From Bacillota bacterium (GTDB lineage Bacteria; Bacillota; Clostridia; Saccharofermentanales; Fastidiosipilaceae), in NCBI GenBank assembly GCA_023388205.1, contig JAEWGS010000058.1, positions 1 to 36,350 on the forward strand: a stretch of DNA of 36,350 nt. Direction: 5' to 3'. Below the pieces are notes generated by a model. That model saw only the letters and a program-made list of their open reading frames with translations, ran no database searches and was not told the origin of the DNA. This document shows, one piece after another, positions 24,623 through 33,116 of this stretch. A program made the translations under genes and the position numbers. Positions within the stretch are counted from its first letter, which is position 1. Each line of letters begins with the position of its first letter.

Positions 24623-25603
24623 ATGAAAAAGTTTGGTTCCAGCTTGATGGCAGCTCTGCTCGCTGCCGTGCTTGGTCTTGCGACTTTTGCCCCCGCGCTG
24701 CGTGCTGAAGAAAGCTCTGAGGCCGCAAAGCCGGAAAAGATCACGATCAAGTCTTACAACGCTGAGCGTGAGATCGTCGATCTCGAAGTCCCCTACGACG
24801 CCAAGCGCCTCGCCGTCATGGACATGGCCAGCCTTGATATTCTTCAAGAGCTCGGCTTGAGCGATCGTGTTCTGGGTTCTTCTAGCGGAAAAATCGACTA
24901 TCTCCAAGATATTCTCACCCGCGAAGATCTCATCAATCTCGGCACCGTCAAAGAAGTGGACCTGGAAGCTTTGAATAGCGCTAAACCTGATCTCATCTTC
25001 ATCGGCGGCCGTTTGGCTAAGTCCTACGACGAGCTCAGCAAGATTGCCCCTGTCGTCTTCCTCGGCATCGACAAGGAAAAAGGTGTGGTTCAAAGCACGC
25101 ATGACAATGCAAAAACCATTGCCTCGATTTTTGGGCGTGAAGAGAAAGTCGATGGTCGATTCAAAGGCTTTGATGAGCGCATTAAAAAGCTTCAGGAGAA
25201 AGCCAAAGATCTGACCGCCATCGTCGGTCTTGTCACCAAGGGAAGCCTCAACATTCTCGGTAAAGACGGCCGCTGTTCATTGATCAGCAACGAAATCGGG
25301 TTCCAAAACATTGGTGTTGAACAAGATAAGTCCACCTCCACACACGGCAATGAAGCGTCCTTCGAATTCGTCGTCGAAAAGAATCCTCAGTACATGTTTA
25401 TCCTAGACCGCGATGCGGCCATTCAGGCCAAAGGTGCCAAAGCTGCCAAGGAAATCGTTGAAAACGATTTGACCAAGGACGTTGACGCCATCAAAAATGG
25501 CCATGCCATTTATCTCGCGCATCCCGATGTTTGGTACATCGCTGAAGGTGGCATTCAGGCTCTGAACATCATGATCTCCGATATCGAAGACGCGCTTAAG
25601 TAA
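24623..25603 (+). CDS. Siderophore-binding protein (YclQ-like, FecB family) without lipobox
   Basis: Captures the iron chelate outside the cytoplasmic membrane and delivers it to the permeases. 326 residues: a signal peptide (MKKFGSSLMAALLAAVLGLA then TFAPALRA) and a FecB/periplasmic-binding type III domain with RLAVMDMASLDILQELGL, KPDLIFIGGRLAKSYDEL and the ending HPDVWYIAEGGIQALNIM. Binding proteins in monoderm Bacillota are normally lipoproteins with L-x-x-C at the signal end; here there is no cysteine, only a likely signal peptidase I site (APA or LRA before Glu-Glu). AAAGGAG stands 9 nt before the ATG. Third-position C is more frequent than in the neighbours, fitting high expression. A strong terminator follows. 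Confidence 0.93.
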   Translation: MKKFGSSLMAALLAAVLGLATFAPALRAEESSEAAKPEKITIKSYNAEREIVDLEVPYDAKRLAVMDMASLDILQELGLSDRVLGSSSGKIDYLQDILTREDLINLGTVKEVDLEALNSAKPDLIFIGGRLAKSYDELSKIAPVVFLGIDKEKGVVQSTHDNAKTIASIFGREEKVDGRFKGFDERIKKLQEKAKDLTAIVGLVTKGSLNILGKDGRCSLISNEIGFQNIGVEQDKSTSTHGNEASFEFVVEKNPQYMFILDRDAAIQAKGAKAAKEIVENDLTKDVDAIKNGHAIYLAHPDVWYIAEGGIQALNIMISDIEDALK

Positions 25604-25611
25604 TTGAGCCA

Positions 25612-25657
25612 ATTGTGTGCAAGCAGCTATTTTCATCTGCTTGCGCACAATCTTTTT
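25612..25657 (+). terminator. Terminator of the iron-uptake operon
   Basis: ATTGTGTGCAAGCAG pairs with CTGCTTGCGCACAAT (one mismatch-like G/T) across a 10-nt loop, followed by CTTTTT. Starts 9 bp after the stop codon. Confidence 0.93.
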
Positions 25658-25711
25658 ACAGATTCTGAGTTGCCCTCAACAAAATAAGAAGCGCTCTTTA
25701 TCTCATAAGGC

Positions 25712-25757
25712 ACTCAGCCCGACATCTTTTGCGGTGTTGGGCTGAGTTTTTATTTTT
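25712..25757 (+). terminator. Second, tandem terminator
   Basis: Stem ACTCAGCCC/GGGCTGAGT extended by a GACA/TGTT-like inner part, then TTTTTATTTTT. It lies only 54 bp after the first terminator with no gene between them. Confidence 0.88.
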
Positions 25758-25878
25758 GCCCCTGTGCCTTTTATTTATCTCACGATTGTTCGTGTCTTTT
25801 TATCTCATCTTCTCTCTTGAACTCGCTCCCTATCACATCTCATCTTTTCTCTTTTTTCTCTAATCCCTGGGGGTCTCT

Positions 25879-27879
25879 TTATCTATTTATCGCTTGCCCT
25901 ATTTTCTCTTTGTCCTGTCGCGTTTTGGCCAGCTGGTAAAGCTCCTTTTCAATCTCGAAGGCCAATTGTCCCATCGCTTGATCTTTCGCATAGAAAAAGG
26001 CGTCAATCTGACAGCCATACTTTGATTCAAAATGCGCCAAAAGCTTCTCTCGCCCCAAAATGCGAGAAAAATATTCATAAAAACGCAAATCACCAAAAGC
26101 TTCCTGAAGCGTTAGTGCCCGTCGACTCCATTGCGGTCCTTCTGCTCCTGGGTAAAGTAAGAAAGGATCTCCCGCCGGAAATTTCCCGTCCGCGTCCGGG
26201 CAAAGATGAGGATCGATCGCCTTGAGCGAAAACTGCGCATTGTAAAAATTCAACCCCCAGTGTAAAAATCCTTTCACCCCATCTAGAGCGTAGAGCAAAA
26301 GCCCTAAGCTCCTTTGACGCATAATTGGCTGCGCCATAAAGCGATTCACCACACCCTTTGACTGGCTCGTACAAAAATAGATCCAGTGCGCGGGGGCCTG
26401 CCCCAATTTTTCCACAAAATTAGGCTCATGATCTAGGGCGACTACAGGCTCTTGAACCAAGCCTAAACGGTAAAATTCCGGATCTGACAGGGCGTCAATT
26501 CGTCGTTCTCCTTCTAGCCATGGCGCAACAACATCGCAGGCTTTTTGATACTGAGCTAACTGATCTTTTGAGGGCTCATCTGAAATATGAAAGATCAGGC
26601 GATCTCGAAAACCCCAGGCCTCGCAACGTTCCAAAAAAGCAGCAAGCATCTGACCTAAAAAAGCGACATACTCTGGATCATCGGCACTGAAAGCTTGACC
26701 AAAGATGCGCTCTTTGGATCTCGGCACGTAGGGAAAGGGTCTAGGATTCGCTCTTTCTTGTTCACGATTTCCCTTTATTTCTGATGACGCAGAAAACGAC
26801 AGCTCTAAATCAGATTCAGATAAATCTTTTTCAAGATAAACATCTACAGCTTTTGAAGCGCCCCACTGACTGAATAAATGAGAAATTTCAAAAAAACGAA
26901 AGCCAAGCTCATCCATCATTTTCATGTAACGCTCAACAAGATCCCAGTTAAATGCGTATTGGCCTTTGGCTAAACGTCGAACTCGAAGCAATTGGGCAAA
27001 GCTTCTGTGAGACTCTGGAGAAAGATCCAAGGAGGGCGTCAAAATCGGCGTGTAAATGACATTTCCGCCCATTTTTCGCAAAGCTTGAGCAAAGCGATCA
27101 ATCATCTCAAAATGAGCTTCGGAAAAAGGCTCCAAGTCATAATAATCGGAGAGGCAGTCCACATGAAACCACTCTGTATGTAAAATCTCAGACTCAGGCA
27201 AAGCGCGCGGTAAAACATCAAAGCAGACCTGTGCCTCATTGCTCTTAGTCTCATTTTCTTCGCAAATCAAGCTCAGTTTTAACTTCCCTAAATTTGGCAA
27301 ATAAAACAGGTCATCGCCTTTCTCATCGCCGCCAGTTTGCGCCATCTCTTGAGACAAGTCCAGAGTTATCTCATTTATCTCATTTATCTCATTTATCGCA
27401 TTTATCTCTTTTTTCTCTTTTTTCTCGTCCGCGAATTCAAGAGATAGCGCGAGTAAAAAACGATGTGTCCCTGGGAGGATACGATACCTTTGCAGCCTTC
27501 CTGACTCAAGTTCTTCTGCCTCTAGGCATCGCAAGCGATCAGGATACAAACCCGCTTTTGTTCTCAGATAATCATCGTCGATCGCCAAAGGATCAGAGGG
27601 CGCAGGGTAGCTTACGGGAACGTCCTCAATTTCATAGACTTGAATCTTGGCACAAAGTTTTGACAAAGAGCTCTGTGCATCTATTTTGAGATACGCAACT
27701 TGATGGTTCTCCAAAAGGAAGGGGAAACTCTGAGATCTTCCAACATAAAGGAGCGGCAGCTCTTCTTCTGTCAGTTTCTGCTTCGCTTTAACTTGCGCTG
27801 TCGTCTCTCGAAATTTCTCAAAATAAGTTTGGCATTCATCTTCAAAACAAGTCTCAAATGGGCTGAATAAGTGCAACAT
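25879..27879 (-). CDS. GH123-like (DUF4091) glycoside hydrolase, predicted intracellular
   Basis: A 666-residue protein of the family formerly DUF4091 (PF13320), now grouped with GH123, whose characterised members are beta-N-acetylgalactosaminidases acting by substrate-assisted catalysis with an adjacent Asp-Glu pair. Such a pair is visible at 434-435 in LIFHISDEPSKD. The C-terminal signature follows: YFCTSQSKGVVNRFMAQP, RQRSLGLLLYALDGVKGFLH and WGLNFYN. The first ~250 residues form a beta-rich N-terminal region interrupted at 160-171 by a NEI repeat. There is no signal peptide, so it probably acts on imported sugar. The ATG at 27879 follows AAGGGGAAAAGG. It is divergent from the araC-type gene 61 bp away. 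The exact substrate is inferred. Confidence 0.83.
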   Translation of the reverse strand: MLHLFSPFETCFEDECQTYFEKFRETTAQVKAKQKLTEEELPLLYVGRSQSFPFLLENHQVAYLKIDAQSSLSKLCAKIQVYEIEDVPVSYPAPSDPLAIDDDYLRTKAGLYPDRLRCLEAEELESGRLQRYRILPGTHRFLLALSLEFADEKKEKKEINAINEINEINEITLDLSQEMAQTGGDEKGDDLFYLPNLGKLKLSLICEENETKSNEAQVCFDVLPRALPESEILHTEWFHVDCLSDYYDLEPFSEAHFEMIDRFAQALRKMGGNVIYTPILTPSLDLSPESHRSFAQLLRVRRLAKGQYAFNWDLVERYMKMMDELGFRFFEISHLFSQWGASKAVDVYLEKDLSESDLELSFSASSEIKGNREQERANPRPFPYVPRSKERIFGQAFSADDPEYVAFLGQMLAAFLERCEAWGFRDRLIFHISDEPSKDQLAQYQKACDVVAPWLEGERRIDALSDPEFYRLGLVQEPVVALDHEPNFVEKLGQAPAHWIYFCTSQSKGVVNRFMAQPIMRQRSLGLLLYALDGVKGFLHWGLNFYNAQFSLKAIDPHLCPDADGKFPAGDPFLLYPGAEGPQWSRRALTLQEAFGDLRFYEYFSRILGREKLLAHFESKYGCQIDAFFYAKDQAMGQLAFEIEKELYQLAKTRQDKEKIGQAINR
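27366..27410. repeat. 9-bp TTATCTCAT tandem array inside the GH123-like gene
   Basis: Five 9-bp units: three exact TTATCTCAT, then TTATCGCAT and TTATCTCTT. On the coding (minus) strand they read as Asn-Glu-Ile / Asn-Ala-Ile triplets. Because 9 is a multiple of three the frame is kept when copy number changes. Confidence 0.95.
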
Positions 27880-27940
27880 CCTTTTCCCCTTCGTCGCTCC
27901 ACTGATATGATTATGCACATATTCTAATGGAGGAGGCCAC
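27880..27940. promoter_or_regulatory. Divergent promoter region between GH123-like and araC-type genes
   Basis: 61 bp. On the minus strand TAGAAT (27921-27926) with a weak TTCGCT 17 bp upstream could drive the hydrolase gene. An inverted repeat ATATG-N8-CATAT (27905-27922) with an inner TATG-CA-CATA sits at the centre and is the best candidate site for the AraC-type protein. The plus-strand promoter is not clear. Confidence 0.4.
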
Positions 27941-28597
27941 ATGAGCGAAGATCATCTCGAGCGTATCGTTGCTTATATGAAGTTGCACGCTAAACACGAG
28001 CTCAGTCTCGATGATATTGCAGCGCACTTTCAGGTGAATAAATTTGTACTCACACGTCAGTTCCAAAAGCGCTATGGCCTATCTCCTATCGCTTACTTTC
28101 ACCTGGTCCGCATTGAAATGATCAAAGACTATCTCGTCGAAAGTGAAGACAGCTTACAAGCCATTGCCAAGCAGCTGAATTTTCGCTCACTCAGCTATTT
28201 TTCTCAATTTTTTCGCCGATATACGACCCAAAGCCCTTCCCAATATCGACGTCAAGAGCGACTTCGCCGGCGACGCTTTGAACGAGAAAAAGAAATTTCA
28301 GCCTTGCAAATGAATCAGGTCAAAGAGTTCAGTCCCAGGCCGTCACTTTTTACCATGTCGTGCGATGAAATTCGTTCTCACCTCAACCGCAATCAGAATC
28401 AAAGCGAGCAAGATGTGTTATCTCATTCTTTCTTTGGTTCACCCTTCACTCAAGCCGCCAAAAATCAGCTCAACTCGAAAAACAGCTCTATTTTTCAGTC
28501 CGACTATTTCGACGCCCCCCAGCATCTTCAGCAAGATGAATTAGCGATTGAAGAAGACACATTCAACTCTGAAAACAACAAAGAATCGAACGAATAG
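27941..28597 (+). CDS. AraC-family regulator with N-terminal DNA-binding domain
   Basis: A 218-residue regulator. Residues about 5-105 form the AraC/XylS double helix-turn-helix: LSLDDIAAHFQVNKFVLTRQ, FQKRYGLSPIAYFHLVRIEM and the second helix pair SLQAIAKQLNFRSLSYFSQF then FRRYTTQSPSQYRR. Most AraC proteins have this domain at the C-terminus; here it comes first and is followed by about 110 residues rich in Gln, Asn and Ser with no motif I recognise (not GyrI-like as in Rob). GGAGGAGG precedes the ATG. The divergent GH123-like gene is the likely target; effector unknown. Confidence 0.87.
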   Translation: MSEDHLERIVAYMKLHAKHELSLDDIAAHFQVNKFVLTRQFQKRYGLSPIAYFHLVRIEMIKDYLVESEDSLQAIAKQLNFRSLSYFSQFFRRYTTQSPSQYRRQERLRRRRFEREKEISALQMNQVKEFSPRPSLFTMSCDEIRSHLNRNQNQSEQDVLSHSFFGSPFTQAAKNQLNSKNSSIFQSDYFDAPQHLQQDELAIEEDTFNSENNKESNE

Positions 28598-28621
28598 CTG
28601 AAGCAGCATTGAGCGCTCACT

Positions 28622-28675
28622 TTTTTCTCTTCGCACGAGAAAAAACGCCAAGCGAGACGAGAAAAAACGCCCAAA
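28622..28675. repeat. Hairpin and 22-bp direct repeat after the araC-type gene
   Basis: TTTTTTCTC-N7-GAGAAAAAA (28622-28646) could end the araC-type transcript, though the stem is AT-rich. The words ACGAGAAAAAACGCC recur 22 bp apart (about 28637 and 28659). Confidence 0.5.
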
Positions 28676-28713
28676 CAAGAGTCATTTTTCGCCACTTTCC
28701 CCAAATAAAACCC

Positions 28714-28741
28714 TTCAACCCAAGAGAAAATTTCTTATAAT
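28714..28741 (+). promoter_or_regulatory. Promoter of galE
   Basis: TTCAAC (28714-28719), 16-bp spacer, consensus TATAAT (28736-28741), about 50 nt upstream of the start codon. Confidence 0.6.
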
Positions 28742-28797
28742 AAATAGCGTTTTCGACCTTAATCGATATCGGAACTTGGCGAAAGGCGGAGTATATC

Positions 28798-29817
28798 ATG
28801 AGGATTTTAGTCGCAGGGGGCGCCGGATATATCGGCAGCCACACCGCTTTAGAACTTTTGAGATCCAACTATAAAGTGGTCATCGCAGATAATTTGTCTA
28901 ACAGCCGTGAGGAGGTCATCCACCGGCTTGAAAAGCTCAGTGGTCAGAACATTCCCTTTCACCAAGTTGAGTTAAAAGATGAAAATCAAGTTAGAACTTT
29001 ATTTCAAGAAGCTGGCCCCTTTGATGCCGTCATCCATTTCGCTGCACTCAAAGCGGTCGGAGAATCTTGTTCCAAGCCGCTTGAATACTACGAAAACAAC
29101 CTAATTTCGACTATAAGATTGCTCAAGGTCATGCGTGAGTACAACTGTCATGCGCTTGTCTACTCCTCCTCTGCAACAGTCTACGGCGATCCAAGCGAGT
29201 TACCTATCCCCGAAAGCTACGGTACGCATCCCGCCACGAATCCTTACGGCGAAACCAAGGTCATGAATGAACGGATTTTGACAGACTATGCACTCTCTGA
29301 TCCAGAGTTCACGGGGACTTTGCTGCGTTATGCCAACCCGCTCGGCGCAGATGAAAGTGGCCTGATCGGTGAAGATCCTCAGGGCATTCCCAACAACCTA
29401 GTTCCCTACGTGGCACGTGTTGCTGTCGGTACCTTGGATCAAATTCATGTCTACGGAAACGACTATCCTACCCCTGACGGCACGGGCATTCGTGACTACA
29501 TTCATGTGGTTGACCTCGCCAAAGGGCATGTTGCCGCCCTTAACGAAATGTTCCAGCGAAAAGGGCTCGACGTCTTTAACTTAGGCACCGGTAAAGGCTC
29601 CAGCGTTCTCGAAGTCATCCGCGCGTACAGTGAAGTCTGCGGCCGCGATCTTCCCTATGTGATTGAGGGGCGACGCCCGGGCGATATCGCTGAAAACTAT
29701 CTTGATCCATCCAAAGCTGAGCGCATCTTGAATTGGAAAGCACAATATGACCTTAAGCGTATGCTCGTCGATAGTTGGCGCTGGCAAAGCCAAAACCCGA
29801 AGGGCTATGACGATTAA
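28798..29817 (+). CDS. galE: UDP-glucose 4-epimerase
   Basis: Interconverts UDP-glucose and UDP-galactose (possibly also the N-acetyl forms). 339 residues of the extended short-chain dehydrogenase fold: the NAD-binding GGAGYIGSH at 7-15, the active-site triad Ser125 in YSSSATVYGD and Tyr150/Lys154 in NPYGETK, and IEGRRPGDIAENYLDPSKAE near the C-terminus, which is typical of GalE. GGCGGAG stands before the ATG. It forms a single-gene unit with its own promoter and terminator. Confidence 0.95.
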   Translation: MRILVAGGAGYIGSHTALELLRSNYKVVIADNLSNSREEVIHRLEKLSGQNIPFHQVELKDENQVRTLFQEAGPFDAVIHFAALKAVGESCSKPLEYYENNLISTIRLLKVMREYNCHALVYSSSATVYGDPSELPIPESYGTHPATNPYGETKVMNERILTDYALSDPEFTGTLLRYANPLGADESGLIGEDPQGIPNNLVPYVARVAVGTLDQIHVYGNDYPTPDGTGIRDYIHVVDLAKGHVAALNEMFQRKGLDVFNLGTGKGSSVLEVIRAYSEVCGRDLPYVIEGRRPGDIAENYLDPSKAERILNWKAQYDLKRMLVDSWRWQSQNPKGYDD

Positions 29818-29845
29818 GGACGCAAAACACTCTATTCAGATCCTC

Positions 29846-29882
29846 AAAGGCTCGCCCAGTTTTATCTGAACGGGCCTTTTTA
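29846..29882 (+). terminator. Terminator of galE
   Basis: AAAGGC pairs with GCCTTT, with further CCAG/CTGA pairing inside, followed by a T tract. Confidence 0.8.
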
Positions 29883-29984
29883 CGTTTCATTAAAAACGGT
29901 CGCAACTCAAAAGTTACGCCTCATAAATTACGCCCCAAAAGTTGCTGCTCAAAACTTGCTCCTCAAGCACAGAATCAAACAAGA

Positions 29985-30016
29985 AAAAATCCCCTGAAAA
30001 CTTTCAAGGGATTTTT
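29985..30016. terminator. Bidirectional terminator between galE and valS
   Basis: AAAAATCCCcTGAAA/TTTCAaGGGATTTTT hairpin with T tracts on both strands; it closes valS on the minus strand and backs up galE on the plus strand. Confidence 0.88.
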
Positions 30017-30071
30017 CGTCTCACCTTTATCGCATCTCACCTCGTGGCATTCGCGTCCAAGGCCTTTCGCG

Positions 30072-32717
30072 TCACTGAGCCAAACGGCGCTTCGCCGTTT
30101 CCAATAGGTTTTGATAATCTTCAAGCTTATCGCGTTCCGCCTGTACTACGTGTTGTGGTGCGCGGCTAACGAACTGCTCATTACTCAGCTTTTTCTCTTG
30201 TCCCTGAATCAAGCCCTCAAGGCGCTTAATTTCAGCCTGCAATTTTTCACGCTCGGCCTCTTGATCGACCAGATCTGCCATCGGCACATAAAGTTCAAGT
30301 CCCGGCAAAGCAATCGCTTTGGCTTGATTTTGATCGATATCTGAAAGCGCTTTAATTTCCACACGAGACACATTGGCCAGGCGTTTGAGTTCGGGGGCTT
30401 TTTGAATAAAGAGCTCGGGATTCACTTGGGCGTGATCTGCAATCTCCAAAGAGATTTCACGCTTCGGCTCGACCTGATATTCAGCGCGCACATTTCGCAA
30501 ACGGCGAACGGCTTCCATGAAAATACTCATCTGATCTTCCGCTTCGGCATCAAAAGCATTTTCGTCCACTTCTGGCCAAGCACTGATCATAATCGACTCA
30601 GCCCCACCTTGATCTTTACCATAAGCGTGAATCCAAATTTCTTCTGTGACAAAAGGCATAAAGGGGTGCAAAAGTCGCAAAAGAACCGAGAAGCTATAGC
30701 GCAGTAGATACACGGCCGTATCCCGATGCTCCGCCACCTCGTTAAACAAGCGCGGCTTACACATCTCAATGTACCAGTCACAGAATTCTTCTCTCAAAAA
30801 GAGCACCAATTTATCGAGCGCTACACCGAGATCAAAATGCTCAAGATTTTGGGTCACTTCCTCAACCATGCAATTGAGTCGGCTATAAATCCAACGATCT
30901 TCGACAAGTTCAAGTTTCGGACGAACTTTTTCATCAAAGGGACGCGTCACATCAAGGTGTGGCAGCATGAATCGGAACGCATTCCATAACTTCGTAATTA
31001 AAGCTCGGCCCGCCTGAAGCTTGCCGTCTTCATAACGCTGATCATTACCCGGCGCAGTCCCCGAAACAAGCGCATAACGGAAGGCATCTGCCCCATACGC
31101 ATCAATAACTTCGAGCGGATCGATACCGTTACCAAGCGATTTACTCATCTTACGGCCTTGGCTATCTCGGATGAGACCATGGATGTAAACCTCTTTGAAA
31201 GGCACTTTACCCGTAAGTTCAATCGCTTGGAACATCATTCGGGCAACCCAGAAAAAGATAATGTCATAGCCTGTCACTAAGACATCTGTTGGGTAGAAGT
31301 AGTTCAAATCTTCCGTCTGATCCGGCCAGCCCAAAGTTGAAAAAGGCCACAAGGCAGAACTAAACCAGGTGTCCAAGGTGTCTGGATCCTGCGTGAAATG
31401 CTCATGACCACAGCCTGTGCAACGCTCTGGCGATTGATCGCCGACATGCAAAGTTCCGCACTGATCACAGTAATAGGCCGGGATCCGATGCCCCCACCAA
31501 AGCTGACGAGAAATACACCAATCACGAATATTCTCTAACCAATTGTAGTAAATCTTAGAAAAGCGTTCGGGGATAAAGCGTGTTTTTCCCTCTTTAACAG
31601 CATCTAAAGCCTGCTTGGCCAAACGCTCCATATCCACAAACCACTGCATCGACAAGCGCGGCTCAATCGTCGAAAAACAGCGATAACACACACCGACATT
31701 ATGCTTAAAAGGCTTTTTACCCACAAGGTATCCCTGTGTCTCAAGGTCTTCTGCTATCTTTGCGCGCGCAGCTTCACGACTCAGTCCTTGATAAGCGCCT
31801 CCTGCTTCATTGACCGTCGCATCATCATTCAAAACATTGATGATGGGCAGGTCATGGCGTTGCCCCACTTCGAAGTCGTTCGGATCGTGCGCAGGTGTCA
31901 TTTTCACAACACCCGTTCCAAATTCGGGTTCGACGTAACGATCCGCAATGATGGGAATGTTTCGATGACAAAGGGGCAGCTCCACTTCTTGACCGATCAA
32001 ATGCTGATAACGCTCATCATCTGGGTGCACCGCCAAGGCCGTATCGCCCAGCAAAGTTTCAGGTCGCGTCGTCGCCACGACCAGTTCACCTTCTCCATTG
32101 ACCAGCGGATAACGGATTTCCCATAAGAAACTATCTTGTTCCTCATAAGTTACTTCCGCATCAGAGATTGAGGTCTTACAGGTAGGACACCAGTTGATCA
32201 TGCGCTCGCCGCGATAAATAAGCTGCTCATTGTAATAGCGAATAAAGACTTCTTGAACCGCTTTGGACAAACCCTCGTCCATCGTAAAACGTTCTCTTGA
32301 AAAGTCACAGCTCGTTCCCAAACGACGAAGCTGCGTCATAATGCGATTCTGATAGGCATCTTTCCACTGCCAGGCTCGTTCCAAAAAGCCTTCGCGCCCG
32401 AGCTCGTCCTTGTCGATACCTTCCTCTTTGAGCGCCGCCACAATTTTGGTCTCTGTTGCAATCGCCGCATGATCACAGCCCGGCTGCCAAAGCGCCTCAT
32501 AACCTTGCATCCGCTTAAAGCGAATTAAGCAGTCTGGCAAAGTATTATCGAGCGCATGCCCCATGTGCAGCTGCCCCGTAATATTCGGCGGAGCCATCAT
32601 AATCGTAAAAGGTTTCTTGTCGGGGTTGACCCGCGCCTTGAAATAGCCTTGCTGCTCCCAATTTTGGAAAATCTCTGTTTCGCGTTTTTTGAAATCAAAA
32701 TGTTTTGGAAAATCCAT
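30072..32717 (-). CDS. valS: Valyl-tRNA synthetase
   Basis: Charges tRNA-Val. 881 residues, typical bacterial length. Class I signatures: PPNITGQLHMGH (HIGH equivalent at 51-54) and GRKMSKS (523-527). The editing domain contains VATTRPETLLGDTALAVHPD near 214-233; a zinc-type CDQC/CTGC pair is at about 417-436. The C-terminal ~65 residues form the coiled-coil arm (KLQAEIKRLEGLIQGQEKKL). AAAAAGGAG stands before the ATG. It is preceded by a T-box leader, so it should be induced when tRNA-Val is uncharged. Confidence 0.98.
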   Translation of the reverse strand: MDFPKHFDFKKRETEIFQNWEQQGYFKARVNPDKKPFTIMMAPPNITGQLHMGHALDNTLPDCLIRFKRMQGYEALWQPGCDHAAIATETKIVAALKEEGIDKDELGREGFLERAWQWKDAYQNRIMTQLRRLGTSCDFSRERFTMDEGLSKAVQEVFIRYYNEQLIYRGERMINWCPTCKTSISDAEVTYEEQDSFLWEIRYPLVNGEGELVVATTRPETLLGDTALAVHPDDERYQHLIGQEVELPLCHRNIPIIADRYVEPEFGTGVVKMTPAHDPNDFEVGQRHDLPIINVLNDDATVNEAGGAYQGLSREAARAKIAEDLETQGYLVGKKPFKHNVGVCYRCFSTIEPRLSMQWFVDMERLAKQALDAVKEGKTRFIPERFSKIYYNWLENIRDWCISRQLWWGHRIPAYYCDQCGTLHVGDQSPERCTGCGHEHFTQDPDTLDTWFSSALWPFSTLGWPDQTEDLNYFYPTDVLVTGYDIIFFWVARMMFQAIELTGKVPFKEVYIHGLIRDSQGRKMSKSLGNGIDPLEVIDAYGADAFRYALVSGTAPGNDQRYEDGKLQAGRALITKLWNAFRFMLPHLDVTRPFDEKVRPKLELVEDRWIYSRLNCMVEEVTQNLEHFDLGVALDKLVLFLREEFCDWYIEMCKPRLFNEVAEHRDTAVYLLRYSFSVLLRLLHPFMPFVTEEIWIHAYGKDQGGAESIMISAWPEVDENAFDAEAEDQMSIFMEAVRRLRNVRAEYQVEPKREISLEIADHAQVNPELFIQKAPELKRLANVSRVEIKALSDIDQNQAKAIALPGLELYVPMADLVDQEAEREKLQAEIKRLEGLIQGQEKKLSNEQFVSRAPQHVVQAERDKLEDYQNLLETAKRRLAQ

Positions 32718-32780
32718 CGCGCGCTCCTTTTTGTTGTTTCAAATCCTCGTTTGAATGATTGATGCCTTAAAGGAGAAATA

Positions 32781-33081
32781 AAAAAAAGATCTCCCCCTTA
32801 AGCCACTCTAAAGCCGGACGAAATCTCTTCCGCGTTACCACCGGTTTTCCCCGCTCTCGTATGTGCTAAAAGCTAGATGCAAACTCAATCGAACTCAATC
32901 GAAATGCGAACTAACGAAGTAGCTCAAAGCAATTCGTCTCGAAACGATTTAGCTCAAAGCGAGGCCCTCGACCTCCGAATCGTTTGAAGCGGCGACCTTC
33001 ACATGAGCCGTGCACGGATTCTCAGCGCCATCCGCTCTCTAAGCCACAAACTCAGGTTACTCCTCCGCAGATTCAGAATTG
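32781..33081 (-). ncRNA. T-box riboswitch of valS
   Basis: The minus-strand leader holds the conserved T-box element CCGGTGGTAACGCGG (32830-32844), whose TGGT bulge (32837-32840) is complementary to ACCA, as expected for a tRNA-Val 3' end with discriminator A. The antiterminator can form from this CCGG with the CCGG about 20 nt further on. The competing terminator pairs GATTTC (32820-32825) with GAGATC (32788-32793) followed by seven T. Upstream, AGAGAG with GGATGGC and GCTGAGA resembles Stem I. GTC at 32994-32996 (valine codon) is the best specifier candidate, in GAAGGTCGCC. Uncharged tRNA-Val should allow read-through into valS. Confidence 0.9.
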
Positions 33082-33087
33082 TCTAAA

Positions 33088-33116
33088 ATATTAGAAAAAA
33101 ATCCCCGTCGTGTAAA
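33088..33116 (-). promoter_or_regulatory. Promoter of the valS T-box leader
   Basis: Minus strand: TTTACA (33111-33116), 17-bp spacer, TAATAT (33088-33093); it places the RNA start at about 33081, giving a leader of about 360 nt. Confidence 0.78.

Noticed and set aside
24506..25102. 198-codon minus-strand frame opposite the binding protein
   Set aside because: Antisense shadow of the siderophore-binding protein gene.
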